In this document: in pieces, positions 1 through 6,866 of the stretch | Position numbering within the stretch: the stretch's first letter is position 1 | How the letters are laid out: every line of letters begins with the position of its first letter | NCBI GenBank assembly: GCA_031376425.1 | Contig: JANMDR010000150.1 | Location: 1-19,116, forward strand | DNA from: JANMDR01 sp031376425 | Lineage (GTDB): Bacteria > Pseudomonadota > Gammaproteobacteria > Burkholderiales > Usitatibacteraceae | Reading direction: 5' to 3' | DNA length: 19,116 nt | Made by a program: the position numbers and the translations under genes | Notes under the pieces: model-generated | The model's input: only the letters and a program-made list of their open reading frames with translations | What the model was told of the DNA's origin: nothing | The model's database searches: none

Positions 1-2
1 TA

Positions 3-1769
3 CAACACCTCGGCGACACCACAAAAACTACTGAGTGGGTGCTGGCGCGCGACCGAGTTCCAGCGTTAGTTATAATGCGCCGTTGTACTTCTGATGAGGT
101 AAAAAAATTTGCTACAAATTACTTAACAAGCTTTGGTACGCGCATTATTTCATTAGATAAATTTGCCGAAATTGGGATAAAACTCATTGCGCGTATGTTG
201 GTGCCACTCCTTCCGGAAAACAACGAGCAATTGATGCTGCGCTATTTTCCAGAGGCAGAAATTGCAAATGCACTCACGACACGCCGGACATTCCAGCGCA
301 CCAATGCGGCTGCACTACCAAAAATATTTTTGGACGCAGATCAAGAATGGGCGAGTAAACTGGATATCGATTCACCGCTGCCCAATGAGCAAGCTGCAAT
401 TAGCAGCGACTTCAACGTGCGACTCATCAATGGCATTGCGGGTAGCGGCAAAACATTAATCGTAATTAATCGCGCGATGATACTAGCGGAACGCTACCCG
501 GCGAGAAAAATATTAGTCTTAATTCACAATACACCCATTGTTGCAGACCTCAAAGCGCGACTAATCTCCTCACGAGGTGCGATGCCAAAGAATCTTGAAA
601 TTGAGACTTTTTTTGGGTGGATTTATACACAGTGGTGGCGAGCATTTAAACAAGCGCCAAATGTGCTAGACGGACAGGGACTAACGTTAAAAATAACAGC
701 GCTTCTTGCAACTTATCCGACGTTTAAGCTCACAGCAGAACAACTGCAAGTTGAATTCGACCACATCCATCAAAACTTGATTTTTGACCAAAAAACCTAT
801 CTGGGCATCAGTCGTGTCGGCCGCGGCTTCCAGGTGCGCGTAAGCGATCGTACAAAAATCTGGCAGCTCTTCACCGAATTCAATACAAAATTACTCAGAG
901 ACAAACAACAAATATGGAGTGCTTTACCCACCACTATCTGGGCCGATGAAAAAATTCATTCGCGACTTGAAAAATACCATCACGTTTTGATTGACGAAGC
1001 ACAATTTTTTGCGCCTTCGTGGATGGAGGTCGTCAAACGCGCTCTGATGCCCGGTGGCAATTTGTTCTTATGTGCAGACCCTAACCAAGGGTTCATGAAA
1101 AGCCGGCTAAGCTGGAAAAGTATTGGACTCAACGTCGCGGGACGCACTAAAAAATTAAGAAAATCCTATCGCACTACTCGTCCAATTCTAGAAGCGGCAA
1201 ATTTTTTGCTCAAAGACCTTCGCACAAATGATAAAGAGGAATATTTAGAGCCACAATTTGAAGGTATGGCAAGTGGTAGTCGCCCAATGCTGGTCACCCT
1301 TGATTCGCCACAAGATGCCATGGCACGGTTGAGCAGCGAAGTAGCTTCTCAACACAAAAACGCGGGTATTCCTTTAAACGCAATGTTAATCATATATGGT
1401 CCCGACTTTCGCGGAGAACTACTTTGGCGGACGTTGCAAAAAAATCCTGCAATCGAATCGGTTTGGTGGTTTAACTATCACTTGCAGAAAAAAATGCCCC
1501 CCAAAGGCTATGGCAACGACACTCTGCGGATGGCATTTTTAGACACAGCGACTGGGCTAGAAGCCCCAATTGTGTTTTTGATCGGCATGGACACACTACT
1601 TTTTAACATGCAATCCCCTCTAAAAACCGAAGATGAAATCAGTGAATTACGCGAAATAAATAACCGCAAACTCTACATGGCTATGACTCGCTCTAGCCAG
1701 CAGCTAATTGTATTTACATCGAGCAAGCTGCCAGTACAAAATCTTGCACATTTTGATCGGGTTGCGTGA
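3..1769 (+). CDS. UvrD/Rep-like superfamily 1 helicase, 5' end cut by window edge
   Basis: ATP-dependent DNA helicase or related SF1 ATPase. Seen: a Walker A motif (GIAGSGKT) encoded at about 432-455, a Walker B motif (LIDEAQ) at 987-1004, a KLRKSYRTTRP segment at about 1152 matching the arginine-rich motif IV region of UvrD-type enzymes, a motif V-like stretch (FLDTATGLEAP) at about 1540-1572, and motif VI (LYMAMTRS) at 1671-1694. The frame has no stop before position 3. The first possible start inside the window is GTG at 39, with no ribosome binding site, so the real start probably lies to the left. The short segment before Walker A matches nothing I recognise; relatives often carry a NERD or nuclease domain there, which may be cut off. 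The gene looks richer in AT than its neighbours and sits next to a dead insertion sequence, which suggests acquired DNA. A role in defence or repair cannot be decided from this part. Confidence 0.85.
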   Translation, partial: QHLGDTTKTTEWVLARDRVPALVIMRRCTSDEVKKFATNYLTSFGTRIISLDKFAEIGIKLIARMLVPLLPENNEQLMLRYFPEAEIANALTTRRTFQRTNAAALPKIFLDADQEWASKLDIDSPLPNEQAAISSDFNVRLINGIAGSGKTLIVINRAMILAERYPARKILVLIHNTPIVADLKARLISSRGAMPKNLEIETFFGWIYTQWWRAFKQAPNVLDGQGLTLKITALLATYPTFKLTAEQLQVEFDHIHQNLIFDQKTYLGISRVGRGFQVRVSDRTKIWQLFTEFNTKLLRDKQQIWSALPTTIWADEKIHSRLEKYHHVLIDEAQFFAPSWMEVVKRALMPGGNLFLCADPNQGFMKSRLSWKSIGLNVAGRTKKLRKSYRTTRPILEAANFLLKDLRTNDKEEYLEPQFEGMASGSRPMLVTLDSPQDAMARLSSEVASQHKNAGIPLNAMLIIYGPDFRGELLWRTLQKNPAIESVWWFNYHLQKKMPPKGYGNDTLRMAFLDTATGLEAPIVFLIGMDTLLFNMQSPLKTEDEISELREINNRKLYMAMTRSSQQLIVFTSSKLPVQNLAHFDRVA

Positions 1770-1865
1770 AAGCTCCATACGAGGTGGACTTTCAAACTCG
1801 ATTCCAAATGCAAATCAATGGGGTTCTTCCCTACACTCGCAAAGCAACTCAAAACTAATGCGACG

Positions 1866-2168
1866 TTAAAGTAAATCGTACGTCAAGACCTCTGTAATAC
1901 GATACCAAAATACTTTCAGTGGGGGTTTGGGATGTTTTATTAACAAGCGATTGCGTATTTCTGAGTTAGCCGTATGATTTTGCCACTTGACGGCAGCTTG
2001 GAAATGGCCCGATTCACTTTGATTGGCTAGCGCTGTATGCACCCCCAAGATATAGCCATCTACGGCGACGTAAGTCCAATATCCAAAGTAGCTCTTGCTA
2101 CTTTTTGAGCCAGTTGGCGCCTTCGATCTGACCAGCAAAAATCCTACGGCGCAAAAACAATACTGCAT
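1866..2168 (-). pseudogene. Decayed IS5-family transposase fragment
   Basis: The 100-codon reading frame contains KSYFGYWTYVAVDGYILGVH followed by TALANQSESGHF. This resembles the IS5-family core pattern in which a K-x-Y-F-G-Y-K-x-H-x-A-V-D block precedes a V-H-x-T-x-A-N segment around the second catalytic acidic residue. Further on, RNRLLIKHPKPP resembles the R-N-R-P-L segment that normally lies well downstream, so the part holding the following catalytic block appears deleted. The frame lacks the N-terminal half of a transposase and ends at a stop without the usual C-terminal region, so it is surely inactive. The 410 bases between the helicase gene (ending 1769) and ribE (starting 2180) hold nothing else I can support. 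No inverted-repeat pair or target duplication was identified. A small genuine gene is possible but less likely than a remnant. Confidence 0.6.
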
Positions 2169-2179
2169 ACCGACTAGAT

Positions 2180-2776
2180 TTACGGCAACATCCGCTCCAA
2201 ATACCGCGCTACCAAGTCAATTTCTAAATTGACCTTACCGCCTTTGCGCAAACTGCGGATGGTGGTGACTTGATAGGTGTGGGGGATAATATTGATTTCA
2301 AAGGTACAGGTGCCGTCGGCATTATCCACTACGGTATTAACTGTTAAGGACACGCCATTGACGGTTACCGAACCTTTTCTAGCAACAAATTTGGCTAGTT
2401 CTGCTGGTGCTTCGATGGCTAGTTTCCATGACGCACCCAAGTCATCAAGCGTCGTAATTTTGCCGACACCATCAACATGGCCGCTTACTAGATGGCCGTC
2501 TAGGCGGTCACCAAAGCGTAGCGCTTTTTCTAGGTTCACTTCAGCATCCTGGTGCAAGCCGGTAGTAAGGCTCAGGGTTTCGTTAGATACATCTACCGTG
2601 AATGTCTCGGGGGTTTTTTCTACCACCGTCAAACACACGCCGTTAAGCGCAATGCTATCGCCAAGCTGCACTTGATGGAGGCCGAGCTTGACTGCTTGGA
2701 TCAACAAGCGCGTGTTTTCTGGGGTAATTGTCGCTTCAATAATTTTACCTGTGGTTTCAATGATGCCGGTGAACAT
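2180..2776 (-). CDS. ribE: Riboflavin synthase, alpha chain type
   Basis: Makes riboflavin by dismutation of two 6,7-dimethyl-8-ribityllumazine molecules; cytosolic, normally a trimer. The protein begins MFTGIIETTG, the near-invariant N-terminus of the family, so I place the start at the ATG at 2774-2776 rather than at the upstream in-frame Met that would add 16 unrelated residues. Length is 198 residues, usual for the family. The internal duplication typical of the enzyme is visible: two lumazine-binding barrels, with VQLGDSIALNGVCLTV in the first and ARKGSVTVNGVSLTV in the second, plus LDGHLVSGHVDG between them. It follows ribD with a 2-base gap, so translation is probably coupled. The gene is called ribC in E. 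coli nomenclature. Confidence 0.95.
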   Translation of the reverse strand: MFTGIIETTGKIIEATITPENTRLLIQAVKLGLHQVQLGDSIALNGVCLTVVEKTPETFTVDVSNETLSLTTGLHQDAEVNLEKALRFGDRLDGHLVSGHVDGVGKITTLDDLGASWKLAIEAPAELAKFVARKGSVTVNGVSLTVNTVVDNADGTCTFEINIIPHTYQVTTIRSLRKGGKVNLEIDLVARYLERMLP

Positions 2777-2778
2777 GT

Positions 2779-3960
2779 TTAGCGTGCCCTTTGGGTTGAT
2801 GAAACCACTGCATGAATGCGCCAATCGCAGCCTACCATGCTGGTTTCGGTGATGTTTAAGTTTATAACTTCGGCCATATTTTGCAAGGGCGCGAGTGCAA
2901 ACATGCCACGCGCATCGCTGCCCATTAATGTCGGGGCGAAGTAAGCCACGATGTCATCCACTAGATTTGCTTGCAGTAGCGCCGCGTTTAATGTGGCACC
3001 GGCTTCTACCAATAAAAGATTAATGCGGCGCTGCGCTAAATTTTGCATGACTGCATGAAGATCGAGAATTGGCAGGGTGTTTGGGCTCATCGTTATTTCA
3101 GGAACCGCTTGCAACTGCACGCCCTGCGCCTGAAGTTGCGCGGCTTTGGCGCTAGCCAATTGAGCGGGCGTTGTATAAATCAGCGTGTTGCCACCTTGGC
3201 AAATTGCCGCATCTATGGGTGTGCGCAAATGGGTGTCCAGCACCACGCGTAATGGTTGCGGTGCGCACTGCGCATTGACTGCTGTTGCAGGCAAATCGCG
3301 ATGCGTAAGCGTTGGGTTATCGGCAAGCACTGTGCCTACACCTGTGATTACGGCGCACGCTTCAGCCCGCAGCAAATGCACACCGCGCCGTGCGGCCTCA
3401 CCGGTGATCCATTTGGATTCGCCATTAGCCAATGCGGTACGGCCATCTAAGCTAGCGGCAACTTTTAAGCGTACCCAAGGGCGATTACGACTGGCTCGAC
3501 TTAAAAATGCTTGCAGTTGTTTGGCGGTTTGATAGCCCATTAGGCCACATTCAACCGTGATTCCAGCGCTGGTTAAATTGTGATGTCCGCGCCCATCCAC
3601 GCCGTGAAATGGGTCATGCAATGCGCTGCAAACCCTTGAGATACGTGCTTCTAAAAGCAAATCTGAACACGCATCACCGCGTGATGTGGCGTGGTGCGCA
3701 CACGGCTCCAAGGTGGTGTACACGGTAGCACCGGCGCAATCGTGTCCGGCAGCGCGCGCTTGCGCCAATGCTACCGCTTCCGCATGTGGCCGCCCACCGG
3801 CTTGGGTAAAGCCTTCGCCAATTATTTTGCCGTGTTTGGTGATTACGCAACCCACGTGCGGATTAGGTTTGGCGATGTAGCGGCCACCTTCGGCAATTTG
3901 CAGCGCACGCGCCATCATGGCGTAATCTGTGGCGGTAAAATTTGGGGCGGGGTTAAGCAT
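2779..3960 (-). CDS. ribD: Bifunctional pyrimidine deaminase/reductase RibD
   Basis: Carries out two steps of riboflavin synthesis: deamination of the pyrimidinone product of GTP cyclohydrolase II, then NADPH-dependent reduction of the ribosyl side chain. The N-terminal deaminase domain (about 10-150) shows HAE at 59-61 with the catalytic Glu61, and zinc-ligand candidates Cys87 and Cys98. The C-terminal reductase domain (about 160-385) shows RPWVRLKVAASLDGRTAL, GESKWITG, a TGVGTVLADNPTLT segment and VEAGATLNAALL. At 393 residues it is slightly longer than the E. coli enzyme. Odd: the second zinc loop reads PCAHHATSRGDAC instead of the usual PC-S-H-x-G-R-T-P-P-C, so the two Cys are 11 residues apart rather than 9. 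Whether the deaminase is still active is open. It lies 33 bases after nrdR in the same direction. Confidence 0.93.
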   Translation of the reverse strand: MLNPAPNFTATDYAMMARALQIAEGGRYIAKPNPHVGCVITKHGKIIGEGFTQAGGRPHAEAVALAQARAAGHDCAGATVYTTLEPCAHHATSRGDACSDLLLEARISRVCSALHDPFHGVDGRGHHNLTSAGITVECGLMGYQTAKQLQAFLSRASRNRPWVRLKVAASLDGRTALANGESKWITGEAARRGVHLLRAEACAVITGVGTVLADNPTLTHRDLPATAVNAQCAPQPLRVVLDTHLRTPIDAAICQGGNTLIYTTPAQLASAKAAQLQAQGVQLQAVPEITMSPNTLPILDLHAVMQNLAQRRINLLLVEAGATLNAALLQANLVDDIVAYFAPTLMGSDARGMFALAPLQNMAEVINLNITETSMVGCDWRIHAVVSSTQRAR

Positions 3961-3993
3961 GGGGGAATTTTAGTTTATCCACGCGCGGGCAAA

Positions 3994-4566
3994 CTAATCC
4001 AGAGAAAATGGGGCTTTGGGATCATTTTTAGGGTCTGGCTTAATATCAGGCTTAGTTTCCAATTTCGGCTCTACTTTGGCTTCCGCTTTAGTTTCCAATT
4101 TTGCCTCGGTTTTTGCATCTTTGCGCACTTCACGAATCACATCGCGGAAGTCTTCTACGTCGGAGAAGCTTTTGTATACCGACGCAAAGCGGATGTAGCC
4201 TACTTGATCCAAGCCTTTTAATTCCAGCATTACCATTTCGCCAATACTGCGACTCTTTAACGCCCGTTCACCGCCCAATAATAGCCCCTGCTCGATGCGA
4301 TCAATCGCAGCATCTACTTTGTCCCGCTCTACTGGGCGCTTGTGTAGCGCACGGGTGAAGCTAGTTTCGAGTTTTTTACGCGAATATTCTTCGCGCTGGT
4401 TGTCGGTCTTAACCACTTGCGGCATGCGTAATTCGGCTGTTTCATATGTGGTACAGCGCTTATGGCACACCGTGCAACGACGCCGACGACGAATTACGTC
4501 GCCCTCTTCCGACACGCGGGAATCGATTACTTGCGTGTCGGGTGCGCTGCAAAAGGGACATTTCAC
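3994..4566 (-). CDS. nrdR: Transcriptional repressor NrdR with long C-terminal tail
   Basis: Zinc-ribbon and ATP-cone repressor of ribonucleotide reductase genes; it senses ATP/dATP and binds NrdR boxes. Seen: a four-cysteine zinc ribbon (Cys3, Cys6, Cys31, Cys34) with the arginine-rich loop RRRRR at 26-30, then an ATP-cone region (about 49-139) containing VVKTDNQREEYSRKKLE, ALHKRPV and YIRFASVYKSF. The conserved part ends around residue 150, which is the normal full length. A further 40 residues follow, made of alternating Lys, Glu, Ala, Asp and Pro in short repeats such as AKTEAKLETK and PDIKPDPKNDPK; they are probably disordered. No NrdR box or ribonucleotide reductase gene is visible here. 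It lies 40 bases after glyA with no terminator between, so the two are probably co-transcribed. Confidence 0.95.
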   Translation of the reverse strand: MKCPFCSAPDTQVIDSRVSEEGDVIRRRRRCTVCHKRCTTYETAELRMPQVVKTDNQREEYSRKKLETSFTRALHKRPVERDKVDAAIDRIEQGLLLGGERALKSRSIGEMVMLELKGLDQVGYIRFASVYKSFSDVEDFRDVIREVRKDAKTEAKLETKAEAKVEPKLETKPDIKPDPKNDPKAPFSLD

Positions 4567-4606
4567 CTGATTATCGGTTTAGGTTAATTGTGCTGAATCG
4601 TGCCGA

Positions 4607-5851
4607 TTAGCCATAAACCGGAAAGCGTGCTGTGAGCGCTTTTACTTTTTCGCGCACCGCCGCAATATTGGCTTCGTCCATCGGATTATCGAGCACATCA
4701 GCGATTAAATTCGCTGTTTGAATGGCTTCGGCTTCTTTAAATCCGCGCGTCGTCATGGCCGGAGAGCCTAAGCGAATACCACTAGTTACAAAGGGCTTTT
4801 CAGGGTCATTCGGAATCGCGTTTTTATTACAAGTAATATGCGCTTTATCGAGTATGTTTTCAGCTAACTTACCGGTAATGTTTTTTGCACGTAAATCAAC
4901 TAACATAAGATGTGATTCTGTGCGCCCAGAAACAATCCGCAAGCCTCGTGCAATAAGGGTCTTAGCCATCGCGTCGGCGTTGAGAAGCACTTGTTTTTGA
5001 TACGCTTGAAACTCTGGCGTTAAGGCTTCATGAAACGCCACGGCTTTACCCGCAATCACATGCATTAGGGGGCCACCTTGAATGCCAGGGAAAATCGCAG
5101 AATTGATGCGTTTTTCAAACTCGGCCTTCATCAAAATAATACCGCCACGTGGGCCACGCAAGCCTTTATGCGTAGTGGTGGTAACCACATCGGCATGGGG
5201 CACCGGATTCGGATATTGCCCACCGGCAATAAGTCCGGAATAGTGGGCCATGTCCACCATAAAAATAGCGCCAACTTCTTTGGCAATTTTTGCGAAGCGT
5301 TCAAAATCAATCTTCAATGAGTAAGCTGATGCACCAGCCAAAATTAGTTTTGGTTTGCACTCACGCGCTAAACGCTCTACTTGATCGTAGTCAATTTCTT
5401 CTTTGGCATTAAGGCCATAGGAAACCGGCTTAAACCATTTGCCGCTCATGTTCAGCGGCATGCCATGCGTTAAGTGACCGCCTTCGGCCAAGCTCATACC
5501 AAGGAAAGTATCACCGGGCTCCAGCAAGGCAAAAAACACGGCTTGATTGGCTTGAGAGCCGCTATTGGGCTGCACATTAGCGCATTCGGCACCAAAGAGT
5601 TTTTTAGCACGTTCAATGGCTAATACTTCGGCTTTATCCACAAATTCACAGCCGCCATAATAGCGCTTGCCAGGGTAGCCTTCAGCGTATTTATTAGTAA
5701 GCTGACTGCCCTGCGCCTGCATCACTGCTGGGCTAGTATAGTTTTCGGATGCAATTAGCTCAATGTGCTCTTCTTGCCGACGATTTTCTTCCTGTATTGC
5801 AGCCCAAAGTTCTGCATCTACTTTTTCGATTGTATTTTGACGTGAAAACAT
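4607..5851 (-). CDS. glyA: Serine hydroxymethyltransferase
   Basis: PLP enzyme interconverting serine plus tetrahydrofolate with glycine plus methylene-tetrahydrofolate; cytosolic, the main source of one-carbon units. The start is taken at MFSRQNTIEKVDAELW (ATG at 5849-5851), preceded by an AAGG-type ribosome binding site in AAAAGGTCGTTC; a longer frame to 5962 adds 37 residues without similarity. The resulting 414 residues match the family length. Diagnostic segments: ELIASENYTSPAVMQAQGS, NKYAEGYPGKRYYGG, QPNSGSQANQAVF, MVDMAHYSGLIAGG and TTTTHKGLRGPRGG with the PLP-binding Lys229. It is first in a likely glyA-nrdR-ribD-ribE transcript, and divergent from the TRAP transporter operon across a 409-base gap. 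Confidence 0.97.
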   Translation of the reverse strand: MFSRQNTIEKVDAELWAAIQEENRRQEEHIELIASENYTSPAVMQAQGSQLTNKYAEGYPGKRYYGGCEFVDKAEVLAIERAKKLFGAECANVQPNSGSQANQAVFFALLEPGDTFLGMSLAEGGHLTHGMPLNMSGKWFKPVSYGLNAKEEIDYDQVERLARECKPKLILAGASAYSLKIDFERFAKIAKEVGAIFMVDMAHYSGLIAGGQYPNPVPHADVVTTTTHKGLRGPRGGIILMKAEFEKRINSAIFPGIQGGPLMHVIAGKAVAFHEALTPEFQAYQKQVLLNADAMAKTLIARGLRIVSGRTESHLMLVDLRAKNITGKLAENILDKAHITCNKNAIPNDPEKPFVTSGIRLGSPAMTTRGFKEAEAIQTANLIADVLDNPMDEANIAAVREKVKALTARFPVYG

Positions 5852-6153
5852 GAACGACCTTTTGAAGTGAACAAAATGAGTGCCAATTGAACATGGGCTG
5901 AGCATCGGCGATTTTCCTATTTTAACATGTAGGGCACAGCGTTTTACCGCCGCTGCCAACACGAAAAAGGCTTTCTAAGCAAAGATTATCGCAGCGACCC
6001 CACAAGACTCCATAACAAGGCTCCACAAGATCACGAAGATGCGCGTAAATTGTGCACCTGCACAAAAATGCAAATAGGCAATAACTTTTCATTAGGTGGC
6101 GCTTAAGCCATCTTTTAGCGCCTAAGACGAGCACTGCCGAGCAGCAATAAAGC

Positions 6154-6159
6154 TATAAT
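6154..6159 (+). promoter_or_regulatory. Candidate -10 box for the TRAP transporter operon
   Basis: A perfect TATAAT lies 102 bases upstream of the GTG start of the dctQ-like gene. The hexamer expected 17 bases upstream (around 6131-6136) does not resemble TTGACA, so either an activator is needed or this is a chance match. If real, the hairpin and direct repeats at 6186-6237 lie in the transcribed leader. Confidence 0.4.
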
Positions 6160-6185
6160 CGTGCTGGAGAGATACAAACTAGGTA

Positions 6186-6212
6186 GAACGGCCTCGCTCT
6201 TTAAGGCCGTTC
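6186..6212 (+). repeat. Inverted repeat upstream of dctQ-like gene
   Basis: GAACGGCCT (6186-6194) and its exact complement AGGCCGTTC (6204-6212) flank a 9-base spacer. There is no following T-run, so it is not a normal terminator. It may be a dyad operator or a leader hairpin. Its right arm contains the start of the direct-repeat series at 6207-6237. Confidence 0.7.
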
Positions 6213-6237
6213 AATCGCCGTTCAATAGACGTTCAAT
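6207..6237 (+). repeat. Three direct repeats with 11-base period
   Basis: The 8-mer CGTTCAAT occurs three times, preceded by C, C and A, beginning at 6207, 6218 and 6229 (9-base units). The 11-base period is close to one helical turn, so the copies lie on one DNA face, as expected for a cooperative operator. They end 23 bases before the GTG start of the dctQ-like gene and 13 bases before its AGGAG ribosome binding site. Confidence 0.75.
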
Positions 6238-6260
6238 AAAAACGATCATGAGGAGATAAA

Positions 6261-6866
6261 GTGCAAGCACTTTTAAAACTGTCGAGGTTCATCGACGCTA
6301 TCACCATACTTTTGGGCAAAGGTTTGGTATGGGTAATTTTAGTCGTAACCCTAATTAGCGCCGCAAACGCGGTAATACGCAAAGCGTTTAACTATAGTTC
6401 TAATGCATTTTTAGAAGTGCAATGGTACTTATTTGCGGCAGTGTTTATGCTGGGCGCAGGCTATGTGTTTTTGAAAAACGCCCATGTCCGAATCGACTTC
6501 GTTTACGGTCGTCTATCCGCCAAAGCGCAAGCTTGGATTGATATTGTCGGCATCGTGGTCTTTTTAGCGCCGTTTTGTTATTTGATGATCACCTTGGGTT
6601 GGCCAATTTTCGCACGCGCATGGGTTAGCGGTGAAATGAGCCAGAACGCGGGCGGACTAATTCGCTGGCCTGCCTACGGCGTGATTCCCTTAGGCTTTGC
6701 ACTATTATTGATGCAAGGTGTTTCTGAACTCATCAAGCGCTTCGCTTTCATTATGGGTTTAATTGATAGCGCCACTTCGGAAGATCAAGTGGAATCAGAT
6801 GAAGCTAAATTAGCCCGCGAGCTCCTAGAAGAAACCGAGCGCAAGCAAAAAGGAGCAGCAGCATGA
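6261..6866 (+). CDS. TRAP transporter small permease subunit (DctQ/FcbT2-like)
   Basis: Small integral membrane subunit of a tripartite ATP-independent periplasmic transporter, partner of the large permease encoded next. The start is GTG at 6261, chosen because AGGAG lies 5 bases upstream. The 201-residue protein has four hydrophobic helices (roughly 17-37, 55-75, 91-113 and 133-154) and the family-typical EVQWYLFAAVFMLGAGY and NAHVRIDF segments. The C-terminal 40 residues are charged and probably cytoplasmic. It resembles the subgroup annotated for mannitol/chloroaromatic compounds (FcbT2 type), although substrate cannot be read from sequence. It overlaps the next gene by 4 bases (ATGA), a sign of translational coupling. 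No periplasmic DctP-type binding protein gene lies beside it in the window. Confidence 0.9.
   Translation: MQALLKLSRFIDAITILLGKGLVWVILVVTLISAANAVIRKAFNYSSNAFLEVQWYLFAAVFMLGAGYVFLKNAHVRIDFVYGRLSAKAQAWIDIVGIVVFLAPFCYLMITLGWPIFARAWVSGEMSQNAGGLIRWPAYGVIPLGFALLLMQGVSELIKRFAFIMGLIDSATSEDQVESDEAKLARELLEETERKQKGAAA

Larger units (their letters stand above)
5852..6260. other. Divergent intergenic regulatory region, glyA / TRAP operon
   Basis: The gap between the divergently transcribed glyA and dctQ-like genes holds no convincing coding sequence. It should carry both promoters. On the dctQ side a TATAAT at 6154-6159, an inverted repeat (6186-6212) and three direct repeats (6207-6237) are visible and listed separately. 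On the glyA side I see no good consensus promoter. The short phrase CCACAAGA occurs twice around 5999-6030, without evident structure. No riboswitch or small RNA could be recognised by eye. Confidence 0.6.

Noticed and set aside
1768..1793. Hairpin after the helicase gene as a terminator
   Set aside because: GAAAG-C-TCCA pairs with TGGACTTTC only with a bulge, and no T-run follows, so it is too weak to call.
3691..4221. 176-codon frame on the plus strand
   Set aside because: Antisense to ribD and nrdR. Its aromatic, repetitive middle comes from the complementary strand of the NrdR Lys/Glu tail.
5922..6134. 70-codon minus-strand frame in the glyA/dctQ gap
   Set aside because: No recognisable motif, odd Cys-rich composition and no ribosome binding site; it lies where the glyA promoter should be.
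5852..6260. Riboswitch or small RNA upstream of glyA
   Set aside because: No conserved glycine, folate or other riboswitch core could be recognised, and only short repeats and one dyad are present.
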